A stretch of DNA of 64,000 nt from Pararhizobium sp. Lineage in GTDB: Bacteria; Pseudomonadota; Alphaproteobacteria; Rhizobiales; Rhizobiaceae. The notes under the pieces were generated by a model. The model was given only the letters and a program-made list of their open reading frames with translations. It was not told where the DNA came from and did not search any database. Shown piece by piece: positions 36,845 to 45,802 of this stretch (the first letter of the stretch is position 1; every line of letters starts with the position of its first letter). The position numbers were made by a program, and so were the translations under genes. The stretch spans positions 3,100,001 to 3,164,000 of the forward strand of contig CP051237.1 in the NCBI GenBank assembly GCA_017794825.1, read 5' to 3'.

Positions 36845-37042
36845 TCAGCGGCCGCCGCCGGTTATCCAGAGAAAGGCGACAATAAGAACCACCGCGACGA
36901 ACTGCAATATGATGCGCAACTGCATCAGCTTGTTGGAGAAATTTCCGTCGCCGCCGCGCATCATGTTGATCAGGCCGCGAACGAGAACGAGGACCACCGC
37001 TCCCATGACTACAAGTATGGTGAAATAGAGGAAGGTCGACAT
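36845..37042 (-). CDS. twin transmembrane helix small protein (HIG1-like)
   Basis: This 65-residue protein has two hydrophobic helices, TFLYFTILVVMGAVVLVLVR and LRIILQFVAVVLIVAFLWI, separated by a short polar loop with KLMQLR. This is the layout of the HIG1/twin-TM family, members of which associate with cytochrome oxidase. Its place upstream of pduO is, as I recall, common in rhizobia. The gap to pduO is 56 bases. Confidence 0.82.
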   Translation of the reverse strand: MSTFLYFTILVVMGAVVLVLVRGLINMMRGGDGNFSNKLMQLRIILQFVAVVLIVAFLWITGGGR

Positions 37043-37091
37043 GACTGGTCCGTTTCAAAGGTGGCGCGCGGCTATTCCGGGCATTTAACAG

Positions 37092-37925
37092 TTATGACCG
37101 GCTTTTCAAGACGGCGTGGAAAAGGCGCGCCGGCAGCAGCCGCTTCAAAATGACGCCTGTCTTCGCCGGCGTGGTGACGATGTAGTGCGGCTTCGGCCGA
37201 GGATTTTCCAGCGCATGCCGCAGGACGCGGTAGATCGCATCCGGCTTGAGCTTGGCCCGGTTTTTCACGCCGCCCTGCCGCAGCCTCTGCAATTGCGCCT
37301 CGTAGTCCTTCCGGTGAACCGAGGCGTCGATGTCGATATATCTGGCTACATAGGGCAGGGCGTTGACGGCGATCTTCGATTCGATCGGGCCGGGTTCGAT
37401 GAGACTGACATGGACGCCGGAGCCGTCGAGTTCGTAGCGCATGGCGATCGACAGCGCCTCGATGGCTCCCTTCGACGCGCTGTAGGCCCCGCGATAGCGC
37501 ATTGAAACCAGGCCCAGGATGGAGGAACATTGCACGATCCGACCGTGGCCCTGCTGGCGCATGACCGGTATGACGCGGCGGGTCAGGTCGTGCCAGCCGA
37601 AAAAGTTCGCGTCGAACTGTTCCCGCAGGGCCTCGACCGGCAAGTCCTCGACCGCGCCGACCTGGCTGTAGGCGCCGTTATTGAACAGCGCGTCCAGCCG
37701 GTTTCCGGTCAGATCCAGCACCTTGCAGACGGCGTCGGCGATGCTCTGCGGCCTCGCATAGTCGAGATAGAGCGCCTCGAGGCCATCGTTTTCGAGGGCT
37801 TCGATATCCTCCGGTTTGCGCGCCGTGGCGAATACACGCCATCCATCGGACTTGAGCGCCCGCGCGCACCAGGCGCCGATGCCCGAGGAGCATCCGGTAA
37901 CGAGGATCGATCTTTCTTGCGCCAT
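37092..37925 (-). CDS. short-chain dehydrogenase/reductase
   Basis: The enzyme has 277 residues. The SDR cofactor motif SILVTGCSSGIGAWCARAL is at the N-terminus, NNGAYSQ marks the conserved NNAG position, and the catalytic Ser and YxxxK are in QCSSILGLVSMRYRGAYSAS with K two residues later. Basic residues after beta-2 (TARKPED) suggest NADP(H) preference. The substrate is unknown. ATG 37925 has GGAAG upstream. It diverges from the YihY gene. Confidence 0.9.
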   Translation of the reverse strand: MAQERSILVTGCSSGIGAWCARALKSDGWRVFATARKPEDIEALENDGLEALYLDYARPQSIADAVCKVLDLTGNRLDALFNNGAYSQVGAVEDLPVEALREQFDANFFGWHDLTRRVIPVMRQQGHGRIVQCSSILGLVSMRYRGAYSASKGAIEALSIAMRYELDGSGVHVSLIEPGPIESKIAVNALPYVARYIDIDASVHRKDYEAQLQRLRQGGVKNRAKLKPDAIYRVLRHALENPRPKPHYIVTTPAKTGVILKRLLPARLFHAVLKSRS

Positions 37926-38059
37926 GGAAACTTCCGTCAATAAAGCCTGGCCCTTCGTCCGGCGAAGTCGCCGGGATGTCAATGCCATGGCGCCACGCGC
38001 CTGCTTGACTATGGGCGGCTTGTGTGCGGCAAATGGCGGCAGGCATCGAAGGTCGAATC

Positions 38060-38908
38060 ATGGACTGGAAGCGGTATTGGCGGATTGTTTCGGGTGCAGT
38101 CCGCCATTTCAACAATGATGATGGTTGGGCCATGGCGAGCCATGTCGCCCTGTCTTCCCTGATGGCGCTTTTTCCGTTTCTGATATTCGCCACGTCGCTG
38201 GCGAGCTTCCTCGGCGCGCACGCTTTCGCCGAGACGGCGGTTCACCTGATATTCGACACCTGGCCGTCGGGGGTCGCCGACCCGATTTCCCGCGAGGTGA
38301 TGGACGTGCTGACCGTGAACCGCGGCGGCCTCTTGACGATCAGCGTCGCGGCCGCCTTCTTCTTCGCCTCGAACGGGGTGGAGGCGCTGAGGGTTGCGTT
38401 GAACCGCGCCTACCGGGTCAGCGACACGCGGTCCATCTTCTTTACCCGGGCGCAAAGTCTCGGCTTCGTGCTTGTCGCAACGGTGCTGATGATGGCGATC
38501 AGCTTTCTTCTCGTGCTTGCGCCGCTCGCTGAAGCGCTTCTGGAAAAATATGTTCCAGCCGCCGGCAAACTGATCGCGCTGATCAAGGACTGGCGGCTGA
38601 TCATCGCAGCGACCGTCATCTTGATCGGCCTCGTCGTATCCCACAAATGGCTGCCTGCGGGCAAACGCACCATGCTCTCGATCCTGCCGGGCATTGCCGT
38701 GACGATCGTGCTGTGGATTATCGGCGCCATGCTGTTCGCGGCCTATCTGAAGACTTTCGCGAACTATTTCAGCACCTATGCGGGTCTGACGTCGCTGATG
38801 ATCGCGCTGATCTTCCTCTATATCATCGGGGCGATCTTCATTCTCGGCGCCGAACTCAATGCGTCGATCCTCATCGAGGCGCGGGAAGACAAAAATCGCG
38901 ATCCATAA
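38060..38908 (+). CDS. YihY/BrkB family membrane protein
   Basis: This 282-residue protein has about six membrane helices. Family features include GWAMASHVALSSLMALFPFL near residue 30, GVEALRVALNRAYR in the first cytosolic loop, and YAGLTSLMIALIFLYIIGAI near the end. These proteins were once misannotated as RNase BN; the true function is unclear, possibly transport. GAAGG lies before ATG 38060. A short hairpin (GCAGGAC/GTCCTGC at 38967-38993) lies downstream without a T-tract. Confidence 0.88.
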   Translation: MDWKRYWRIVSGAVRHFNNDDGWAMASHVALSSLMALFPFLIFATSLASFLGAHAFAETAVHLIFDTWPSGVADPISREVMDVLTVNRGGLLTISVAAAFFFASNGVEALRVALNRAYRVSDTRSIFFTRAQSLGFVLVATVLMMAISFLLVLAPLAEALLEKYVPAAGKLIALIKDWRLIIAATVILIGLVVSHKWLPAGKRTMLSILPGIAVTIVLWIIGAMLFAAYLKTFANYFSTYAGLTSLMIALIFLYIIGAIFILGAELNASILIEAREDKNRDP

Positions 38909-39015
38909 AAGTCTAGCGAATGCGGAAAACCTGTCTTTAGGGATTTGCGCCATGATGCGCCCAATTGCAGGACATCCGGGCGGCGGGTCCTGCCTGTTGT
39001 CAGGGAGAGTTTCCA

Positions 39016-39306
39016 ATGTCCGCTCAAATGTCCAACGAAGTGCTTTACGGATTGCTGGCCGGCTGCGTCATGGCCAGCTTCTTTGTCGGCCACGCCATGG
39101 ACGGCGTGATGGGACGCGCCGGTTTCGGAGTGCTCGGAAACATGCTGGTGCTGATCACCGGCCTGTTCATCGGGATCTTCGCCGCAGATCTGCTCAATCT
39201 TCGCACGACCCATATGGAAGTCCTCGGCGGGGCGGCGATCATCGGCTCGTTCTCGGCGCTGATGCTGCTGGCGATCCTGAAATATTTTTTCCTAAGAGTG
39301 GACTGA
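39016..39306 (+). CDS. small membrane protein, unknown function
   Basis: This 96-residue protein has three hydrophobic helices (about residues 8-25, 36-58 and 68-90). The short loop LNLRTTHMEVLGG separates the last two. No family is recognised. The start at 39016 has GGGAGAG seven bases upstream. Its 3' end overlaps the convergent gluQ gene by 15 bases. Confidence 0.65.
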   Translation: MSAQMSNEVLYGLLAGCVMASFFVGHAMDGVMGRAGFGVLGNMLVLITGLFIGIFAADLLNLRTTHMEVLGGAAIIGSFSALMLLAILKYFFLRVD

Positions 39307-40212
39307 GACGGTCCCGACGCGACCGGAGCGCGGCGCGTCTTCTATCGCGTCGAGGACGTCGCGGCGAGACAGGCCGGCGTCGCGCATGGCGCGGATCGAT
39401 CGATCGCGATGGGTTTTCGACAGTTTCTTGCCGTCCGGCCCCAGAAGCAGTTCATGGTGGTGATAACGGGGCTCGGGCAGTTCCAGCAATCGCTGAAGCA
39501 GACGATGGACGGCGGTCGCGTGAAAGAGATCCTGTCCACGCACGACGTCCGTGATTTCCTGTCCCGCATCGTCCACGACGACGGAGAGATGATAGCTGGT
39601 GGGCGTGTCGCTGCGCGCCAGGATGACATCGCCCCAGCCGGCCGGATCGGCCTTCAGCACGACGCGCGCGCCGTCCGGACCCGAGCCCGTTTCACGCCAA
39701 GTCAGATCCCCGCCGGCCGCGGCGACAGCCTTTCCCGTGTCGAGCCGCAACGTGTAGGGATGACCGCTGTGCGTCAGGGCCTCGCGTTCCGCCTTCGAGA
39801 AATCCCGTTCAATACCCGGATAATGCGGCTGTCCGTCGGGATCGCGCGGCCACGCCTCGCCTCTGGCCTCAGCCGCGTCGACATGCTCGCGGATCTGCCG
39901 TCGCGACATCGACGCCGGATAGACAAGCCCCATCGCGTCCAGCCTGCCCAAGGCTGACCGGTAGCTGTCGAAATGCTCGCTCTGGCGACGAACCGTCCCG
40001 TCCCATGCAATCCCGAGCCAGCGCAGATCCTCCGTGATCTGGCGCTCGAAGGCGGGCGTGCAGCGGGCCTGGTCGATATCTTCCATCCGCAACAGCATCA
40101 CGCCGCCGGACCGGTCCGCCATTTCCCGGTTGAGACATGCGGACAGGACGTGGCCGAGATGGAGTTCGCCGTTGGGACTGGGCGCAAAGCGGAAGACCTG
40201 GCGGTTCGTCAT
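39292..40212 (-). CDS. gluQ: glutamyl-Q tRNA(Asp) synthetase
   Basis: The protein has 306 residues. This truncated glutamyl-tRNA synthetase has FAPSPNGELHLGHVLSACLN (HIGH-like motif), LLRMEDIDQARC and LLGPDGKKLSKTHRD (KMSKS-like), and it lacks an anticodon-binding domain. GluQ-RS attaches glutamate to queuosine in tRNA-Asp. The region that carries zinc-binding cysteines in E. coli reads VYPASMSRRQIREHVD here, so the zinc site is absent. An upstream in-frame extension overlaps the glycosylase gene and is rejected. Confidence 0.88.
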   Translation of the reverse strand: MTNRQVFRFAPSPNGELHLGHVLSACLNREMADRSGGVMLLRMEDIDQARCTPAFERQITEDLRWLGIAWDGTVRRQSEHFDSYRSALGRLDAMGLVYPASMSRRQIREHVDAAEARGEAWPRDPDGQPHYPGIERDFSKAEREALTHSGHPYTLRLDTGKAVAAAGGDLTWRETGSGPDGARVVLKADPAGWGDVILARSDTPTSYHLSVVVDDAGQEITDVVRGQDLFHATAVHRLLQRLLELPEPRYHHHELLLGPDGKKLSKTHRDRSIRAMRDAGLSRRDVLDAIEDAPRSGRVGTVSVHS

Positions 40213-40281
40213 GTGCTCTCTGTCTTGCCGTGCTATGATTCGTTCGGGTAACGCGCAACCGGACGCCGGGTTCAAGCAATA

Positions 40282-40932
40282 ATGCATTTCACTGTCATTG
40301 CCAGCAAATCCGATATCGAGACCGGTCTCGACGCGCTTTGCGCGGCCGATCCGCGGCTTGCGGATGTGCGGCGGAAAGCCGGTCCGACGCCGCTGCGCAG
40401 ACAGGAGCCGGGTTTCGCCGGCCTTGCGCATATCATTGTCGCGCAAATGGTCTCCAAGGCCAGCGCCGCCGCGATCTGGGGGCGGCTTGCGGACCAGACC
40501 GGGGACGCCGCGCCGGCCCGCGTCGCCGCTCTCACCGATCAGCAATGCCGGGCGATCGGCCTGTCGCGTTCGAAGGAAAACACGCTTCGGGCGGCGGCAA
40601 ACGCCGTGCTTTCCGGCGCGCTCGATCCGCAGGACCTCTGTCGCATGCCTGCCGAAGAGGCCATCGTCGCCATGACCGCGATCAAGGGAATAGGCCGGTG
40701 GACGGCGGAGGTCTATCTGCTTTTCTGCGCCGGGCACGCCGACATCTTCCCGGCCGGAGACGTGGCTCTGCAGAGCGCTGTCGCGCACGCCTTGCGCCTG
40801 ACCGACCGGCCGACGCAGAAGCAACTCCATGCCCTGTCGGAAGGCTGGAGCCCGTGGCGCGGCGTCGCCGCCAGGCTGTTCTGGGCTTACTATGCGAAAG
40901 AGATGCGGCGCGCGGACGTCATCCCGGCCTGA
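40282..40932 (+). CDS. DNA-3-methyladenine glycosylase II-like (AlkA family)
   Basis: The protein has 216 residues. This helix-hairpin-helix glycosylase contains AMTAIKGIGRWTAEVYLLFC (HhH) followed by the catalytic Asp in FPAGDVALQSAVA. It likely removes 3-methyladenine and other alkylated bases. It lacks the N-terminal domain of E. coli AlkA, as do many short members. ACPGFAGL-like EPGFAGLAHIIVAQMVSKAS is the conserved start of the core. It precedes the HNH gene by 138 bases with a promoter-like segment. Confidence 0.88.
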   Translation: MHFTVIASKSDIETGLDALCAADPRLADVRRKAGPTPLRRQEPGFAGLAHIIVAQMVSKASAAAIWGRLADQTGDAAPARVAALTDQQCRAIGLSRSKENTLRAAANAVLSGALDPQDLCRMPAEEAIVAMTAIKGIGRWTAEVYLLFCAGHADIFPAGDVALQSAVAHALRLTDRPTQKQLHALSEGWSPWRGVAARLFWAYYAKEMRRADVIPA

Positions 40933-41004
40933 GAGGACCGTGTGAAGTGCTCAACCGAAACGGATGCGCGATACCGCTTCCCTCCTTTATATTCCTGAGA
41001 TAAC

Positions 41005-41034
41005 TTCACAATCCTGTAACAACAGGCCTAATAT
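41005..41034 (+). promoter_or_regulatory. possible promoter of the HNH endonuclease gene
   Basis: TTCACA (41005-41010) and TAATAT (41029-41034) are 18 bases apart, 37 bases before the GTG start codon. The spacer contains the small inverted repeat CCTGT-AACA-ACAGG, which could be an operator. The local sequence is AT-richer than the surroundings. The hexamers are imperfect. Confidence 0.3.
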
Positions 41035-41070
41035 ACCATTATCAACGTGCGAATCACTCAGGAGAGTGAG

Positions 41071-41628
41071 GTGACAGTAGCTGTATCGCCGGATTCTCTG
41101 CCGGCACTCGTATTGAACGCCGATTACCGGCCTCTGAGTTACTACCCCCTGTCGCTGTGGTCATGGCAGGACGCCATCAAGGCCGTCTTCCTCGACCGCG
41201 TCAACATTCTTGCGGAGTACGACTTCCGCGTCTCCTCTCCAAGCATGTCGCTGGCCCTGCCCAGCGTGGTGTGCCTCAAAAGCTACGTCAAACCCAGCCG
41301 GCACCCCGCGTTCACCCGATTCAACGTGTTCCTGCGCGACCGGTTTCGCTGCCAGTATTGCGGCGCTGAACACGATCTGACCTTCGACCACGTGGTGCCG
41401 CGCCGCTTTGGCGGGGAGACGACCTGGGAGAACATCGTCGCCGCCTGCTCGTCGTGCAATCTGAAGAAGGGCGGAAAGATGCCGCAGGAAGCGCGGATGT
41501 TCCCGTCGCAGAAGCCCTACCATCCGACAGTGCACGACCTGCACAACAATGGCCGGCAGTTTCCGCCGAACTATCTGCACGAAAGCTGGATGGACTACCT
41601 CTACTGGGACGTCGAACTGGAGCCGTAA
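41071..41628 (+). CDS. HNH endonuclease family protein
   Basis: The protein has 185 residues. The HNH domain reads FRCQYCGAEHDLTFDHVVPR, then GGETTWENIVAACSSCN and LKKG: two CxxC pairs for a structural zinc plus the His-Asn-His centre. This stand-alone form with the N-terminal LVLNADYRPLSYYPLSLWSW is conserved across alphaproteobacteria; the role in vivo is unclear, possibly in DNA repair. The GTG at 41071 is preferred because CAGGAGAGTGAG lies just upstream; a GTG at 41047 precedes that site. Confidence 0.88.
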   Translation: MTVAVSPDSLPALVLNADYRPLSYYPLSLWSWQDAIKAVFLDRVNILAEYDFRVSSPSMSLALPSVVCLKSYVKPSRHPAFTRFNVFLRDRFRCQYCGAEHDLTFDHVVPRRFGGETTWENIVAACSSCNLKKGGKMPQEARMFPSQKPYHPTVHDLHNNGRQFPPNYLHESWMDYLYWDVELEP

Positions 41629-41637
41629 CAGTTCCGG

Positions 41638-42153
41638 TCAGTCTCTGCGTCCGAAGGCGAGGCGCAGAGAGAACCAGGCGAGCACAGCGCTTGCCAGGAC
41701 GTTCCAGCCGGCGAGCGACAGTCCGAAAATCCGCAGCGCCGCCTCGTCGCAGGAGGGCGGCGTGATGGCGTTGAGATCGTCGAGCAGGCTGCCGGCGTCC
41801 GTTGCGCCGCCGGCGACGCCGCTGCATCCCGACGGCCCCGGCCACCAGCCCCATTCGACGCCGGAATGATAGGCGCCGAGCGCCGCGCCGTAGACCATGA
41901 GAAGTCCGCCGGCGAGCGCCAGCACGCGTGTCAGGATCGCCGGCAGCTTCAGCCAGGCCGACAGGGCGGCGAGAACCATGAGCGGCGCGCCGATGTAGTA
42001 GGGCGTGCGCTGTTCCAGGCACAGGGCGCAGGGGATATAGCCGCCGATGTGCTCGAAGCCGAGCGCGGATCCGACGACCGCCGCCATGGCGAGCCCTGTG
42101 GCGAGCAACAGCGGCGCGTCTGTGCGGTCCACGGGGGCGGTCAATCTCGGCAT
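41638..42153 (-). CDS. dsbB: disulfide bond formation protein B
   Basis: This 171-residue protein has four membrane helices. The first periplasmic cysteine pair is in YIPCALCLEQRTPYY (CxxC) and the second pair in PSGCSGV and PPSCDEA. DsbB re-oxidises DsbA and passes electrons to quinone. The enlarged second loop with ITPPSCDEAALRIFGLSLAG is typical of the alphaproteobacterial form. It converges with the HNH gene with nine bases between them. Confidence 0.9.
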   Translation of the reverse strand: MPRLTAPVDRTDAPLLLATGLAMAAVVGSALGFEHIGGYIPCALCLEQRTPYYIGAPLMVLAALSAWLKLPAILTRVLALAGGLLMVYGAALGAYHSGVEWGWWPGPSGCSGVAGGATDAGSLLDDLNAITPPSCDEAALRIFGLSLAGWNVLASAVLAWFSLRLAFGRRD

Positions 42154-42163
42154 GGCGGAAACC

Positions 42164-42745
42164 TCAAAACACGTAGCGGACTGCGACGAAGCCGCCGATC
42201 AGGATGATCATGAACAGCAGGAACAGCAGGCCCAGATATTTTTCGATGAAGGCCTGAATCGGCGCGCCGAAATGGTAGAGCAGAAATGCGACCAGAAAAA
42301 AGCGCAGGCTCCTGCCGATGATGCTGACGATGACGAATGTCAGGAAATTCAGGCCGGTGAGGCCGGAGAAGATCGTCAGCACCTTGTAGGGAAACGGCGT
42401 GACAGCGGCAAACAGCACGCCCCAGCCGCCCCATGTGTTGTACCAGTCGGTGATCTCCGTGAAGGCGTCTTCCTTGCCGTAGAAATGCAGGATCGGCTCG
42501 CCGATCGCATCGAACAGGAACATGCCTATAGCGTAGCCCAGCATGGCGCCGAGCACCGACGCGACGGTGCACAGCAGGGCGATTCGCCACCAGGCCTGTC
42601 GATTGGCGATAACCATGGGCACGAGCAGGACATCGGGCGGAATCGGAAAGAACGAACTCTCCGCAAACGAAACGCCGGCCAGCCCGGCCTTTGCATAGCG
42701 GGTTCGTGCGAGGGACATGGTCCAGTCGTAAAGGCGTCTGATCAT
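42164..42745 (-). CDS. YqaA/DedA-family membrane protein
   Basis: This 193-residue protein has about four to five membrane helices. SFAESSFFPIPPDVLLVPMV and TPFPYKVLTIFSGLTGLNF carry the Pro-rich and re-entrant segments of the VTT/DedA superfamily (YqaA branch). Related proteins flip or move phospholipids; the role here is inferred. It precedes dsbB on the same strand by ten bases. Confidence 0.88.
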   Translation of the reverse strand: MIRRLYDWTMSLARTRYAKAGLAGVSFAESSFFPIPPDVLLVPMVIANRQAWWRIALLCTVASVLGAMLGYAIGMFLFDAIGEPILHFYGKEDAFTEITDWYNTWGGWGVLFAAVTPFPYKVLTIFSGLTGLNFLTFVIVSIIGRSLRFFLVAFLLYHFGAPIQAFIEKYLGLLFLLFMIILIGGFVAVRYVF

Positions 42746-42899
42746 GCGTGCGGGTTCCAGTGGACGGGGATGCTTTTATGATTAATCTGCGGCCCGGTAA
42801 ACCGCCTTGCGCTCTTTGCAGGCGATCGCGGCAAAAGCAAGTTGACCAACAGTTGATGCTTCGTATATTGCGGCTCCGGTATCAGCCGACAGGCACCAG

Positions 42900-42985
42900 G
42901 CGGGTGTGGCGGAACTGGTAGACGCGCCAGACTCAAAATCTGGTGTCCTTTGGACGTGTCGGTTCGAGTCCGACCACCCGCACCA
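42900..42985 (+). tRNA. tRNA-Leu (anticodon CAA)
   Basis: A class II tRNA with a long variable arm. The acceptor 42900-42906 pairs with 42975-42981, the anticodon stem CCAGA/TCTGG encloses CTCAAAA with anticodon CAA at 42934-42936, and GGTTCGAGTCC forms the T arm. The discriminator A is at 42982 and CCA is encoded at 42983-42985. It stands alone between yqaA and the acyl-CoA synthetase gene. No integrase or att duplication was seen next to it. Confidence 0.95.
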
Positions 42986-43095
42986 TCCCTGCATTGTAAC
43001 CGGAGCGATTGGCGGCGACTGGCGCCTTGCAAGTGAACTCGAGCCGGGCCGGGCCATGAATATCCTCCATTTTCCGTGTAGATCGTGCTGTCGCC

Positions 43096-44739
43096 ATGCT
43101 TCTTGAACCCGATGATTACGAAACGCTGACCGAAGGCTTTCGCTGGGACATCCCCGAGCGGTTCAATATCGGCGTCGCCGTGTGCGATGTCTGGACGGAG
43201 CGTGATCCGGACCGGGTGTGCCTCTATTATTACCAGCCGGACGGCCCGCCCGATGCGCTGACCTACGGCGCGATGAAGCGGCAATCCGACGCGGTGGCCG
43301 CGGGGCTGGCGGCAAGAGGCGTGGGCCCCGGCGACCGGGTGGCGCTGCTTCTGCCGCAGCGTTTCGAGACCGCGATCGCCCATATCGCGATTTACAAGCT
43401 CGGCGCGATCGCCGTGCCGCTGGCCTCGCTGTTCGGAACCGAGGCGCTGCAATACCGGCTGGCGAGCGCCGGTGCTAGGGCGGTGATCACCGACAGGGCC
43501 GGCTTCGAGAAAATCGCCGAAATCCGCGACGCGCTGGACGCGCTCGACACGGTCGTGTCGGTGGACGGCTGCGACGGCGCCGTGGACTACGCGGACCTTG
43601 GCGTCGCGGAAAACGGCGCGTTTCGTCCCGTCGACACGCGCGCCGACGACCCGGCGCTCATGATCTTCACGTCCGGCACCACAGGCCCTCCGAAAGGCGC
43701 GCTGCACGGGCACCGGGTGCTGCTTGGCCACCTGCCGGGCGTGCAGTTTCCGCATGAATTTCTGCCGCAGCCGGGCGACCGGTTCTGGACGCCGGCCGAC
43801 TGGGCCTGGGCGGGCGGGCTGTTGAACGTGCTTTTGCCGTCGCTCTATTTCGGCGTGCCGGTCGTCGCCTCCATGGCGCAGAAATTCGATCCGGTGACGG
43901 CCTACCGGATCATGGAGGAGATGGAGGTGCGCAACGCCTTCATTCCGCCGACGGCTTTGCGCATGCTCAGAACCGTCGAAAAGCCGCGGGAGAAATTCGA
44001 CCTGAAGCTCAGGACCATCGGTTCGGGCGGCGAGTCGCTCGGCCGCGAGACCTTCGAATGGGCGAAGTCGGAGCTCGGTATTGTCATCAACGAATTCTAC
44101 GGACAGACGGAATGCAATCTCGTTCTGTCGTCCTGCGCGGCGATCGGGGTAAGCCGGGTCGGCGCAATCGGCAAGCCGACGCCCGGCCATCGCGTTGCGA
44201 TCGTCGACGAAAAGGGCAATCGCGCGCCGCCCGGAACACCGGGGCAGATTGCGGTGATGCGGCCCGATCCGGTGATGTTCCTGGAATACTGGAACAACCC
44301 GCAGGCCACGGCGGCCAAATTCATTGGCGACTGGATGCTGACCGGAGACCAGGGGATTGCGGACGAGGACGGCTATATCGAGTTTTTCGGCCGTGACGAC
44401 GACGTCATCACCTCGGCCGGCTACCGGATCGGCCCCGGCGAAATCGAGGACTGCCTGACCGGGCATCCGGCGGTGGCGCTGGCGGCGGCCGTGGGCAAGC
44501 CCGATCCGGTGCGCACCGAAATCGTCAAGGCCTACATCGTGCTGAAGCCGGGTTTCCGGGCGAGCCACGCGCTTGCCGGCGAAATCCAGGACTGGGTCAA
44601 GACGCGGCTCTCTGCGCATGAATATCCGCGCGAGGTGGAATTTGTCGACGCGATGCCGCTGACGACGACCGGAAAAGTGGTGCGGCGGGAGCTGAGAGAC
44701 CGCGCGCAGAGGGAAACGCGCAGCCTCGATCCGCGATGA
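43096..44739 (+). CDS. AMP-dependent acyl-CoA synthetase
   Basis: The enzyme has 547 residues. It has the ANL-superfamily P-loop MIFTSGTTGPPKGALHGH, EFYGQTECN, WMLTGDQGIADEDGYIEF, and the C-terminal hinge GYRIGPGEIED with the catalytic Lys in TTTGKVVRRELR. It activates a carboxylic acid through an acyl-adenylate to an acyl-CoA; resemblance to acetyl/propionyl/medium-chain synthetases leaves the substrate open. It starts 110 bases after the tRNA. A minus-strand frame is open across its whole length. Confidence 0.9.
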   Translation: MLLEPDDYETLTEGFRWDIPERFNIGVAVCDVWTERDPDRVCLYYYQPDGPPDALTYGAMKRQSDAVAAGLAARGVGPGDRVALLLPQRFETAIAHIAIYKLGAIAVPLASLFGTEALQYRLASAGARAVITDRAGFEKIAEIRDALDALDTVVSVDGCDGAVDYADLGVAENGAFRPVDTRADDPALMIFTSGTTGPPKGALHGHRVLLGHLPGVQFPHEFLPQPGDRFWTPADWAWAGGLLNVLLPSLYFGVPVVASMAQKFDPVTAYRIMEEMEVRNAFIPPTALRMLRTVEKPREKFDLKLRTIGSGGESLGRETFEWAKSELGIVINEFYGQTECNLVLSSCAAIGVSRVGAIGKPTPGHRVAIVDEKGNRAPPGTPGQIAVMRPDPVMFLEYWNNPQATAAKFIGDWMLTGDQGIADEDGYIEFFGRDDDVITSAGYRIGPGEIEDCLTGHPAVALAAAVGKPDPVRTEIVKAYIVLKPGFRASHALAGEIQDWVKTRLSAHEYPREVEFVDAMPLTTTGKVVRRELRDRAQRETRSLDPR

Positions 44740-45468
44740 AGGCGGCGGTTGGCCTGACCAGAGCGTCTTGAAGGGCGTTTCCGGGACGTTGAGGCCGGCA
44801 TTGCGGCCTGGCGTGGGTGGCGGGGAGGCGGATTTCGCCGGTTCCGCGGACCGACTCTGGCTTTGTTTCGGGAATTCGGGATTTTGCGGGTCGTCGGGCA
44901 TGACTGGCGGCGTGGCTGGCGGCGGGGCTTCGGCTTCAACGGGGCAGTCGATCCAGGCTTTGAACGCCTTGGCGCGCCTGGCGCGGGCCTCGTTGCGGTA
45001 GCGCTTCAGCAGCCGGCCGGGATCTTCCAGGCGGCGCGCGGTGCGCGGGTCGAAAAGCGCGGTGATGAGGCGCATCACCAGGCGGTCTTCCGACCGGGTG
45101 AGGCTTTCGCCGGCGAGCGCCCGCTTCACCAGCTCCGCCTCGCTGCAATGGTCGGGATAGGGGGCGGCCAGGTTCCTGCCTGCCTCGAAGTCGCTCAACG
45201 CGCGTTCGCAGGATTCAAGCCGGGCCTCGGCTTCGGCCAGCGCCAGGGCGCGGAAGCGCCGCTCGTCGCAGGGGATGAAATCGGCAAGCGTCAGGTCGGG
45301 CCGGCCGAGGATGATGCGGAGCCACAGGCCGACGCTGGCCTTGTCAAGCTTAGCGGTTGCGCCGTGCCGGCGGGCGTTGCCGGAAACAGCGGCCTTGCCG
45401 GCCGGCGTCCTGGGGCCTGTGCTTTTGGCAGAGTTCGCCCGGTTGCGGTGGGCGATGTCGGTTGTCAC
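44740..45468 (-). CDS. hypothetical protein, 3' end undefined
   Basis: The N-terminus contains AKSTGPRTPAGKAAVSGNAR followed by RHG, a motif seen in a family of uncharacterised bacterial proteins. About 245 residues are plausible coding: a basic head, a helical region (FRALALAEAEARLESCERAL, LVMRLITALFDPRTARRLED) and a Pro-rich tail. There is no in-frame stop at the end of this segment; the frame stays open to 42742, antisense through the acyl-CoA synthetase gene and the tRNA, giving 908 codons. The right end given here is the ATG; the left end is placed at the edge of the neighbouring gene for lack of a stop. Confidence 0.45.
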
Positions 45469-45651
45469 TGGACTGTCGTATCGAGGTCGAAGGTTAGCGA
45501 CAGGGTGTGCAGGCTGGAACCCATAAGCGATGCCTTGGTGTGATTTTTGGGGGTAGGCTTCATAACACGGATAGCGCGAAATTGCAAGAAGTTGTTCTTG
45601 TTTTGTTCCGTGTCATGGTCGGCCGTCCTCGTTCGACACAGTGATGTTTTT

Positions 45652-45767
45652 GGCAAGGTGATGTTTCGCGTGGACCCGGAGGTCCATCGCAAGGCGCCGT
45701 TGGCGGCGGAACTGTCCGGAAAGAGCCTCAATCAATGGACCGAAGAGGCGCTCGCCAAGGCGGCGGA
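45652..45767 (+). pseudogene. 3' fragment of a hicB gene
   Basis: This segment matches 46304-46419, inside the intact hicB gene, at 114 of 116 bases; both differences change the residue (Ser and Thr instead of two Ala). It encodes the C-terminal ribbon-helix-helix part (MFRVDPEVHRKAPLAAEL and onward) and stays open in the same frame from 45547 to 45912, so a short protein could be made. No match to hicB is seen upstream of 45652. A palindromic repeat follows at the same distance as for the intact gene. Confidence 0.75.
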
Positions 45768-45802
45768 AGGACTGTCTTTGGGGTGGAGAGTATTTGATTT
45801 GC

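Noticed and set aside
37043..37091. Cobalamin riboswitch ahead of the adenosyltransferase operon
   Set aside because: The gap is only 49 bases and shows no conserved box or structure.
42742..43095. Integrated element at tRNA-Leu
   Set aside because: No integrase, no duplicated tRNA 3' end and no composition change on either side.
45465..45731. 88-codon minus-strand frame next to the hicB fragment
   Set aside because: No family resemblance, no ribosome-binding site, and it covers the duplicated hicB segment in antisense.
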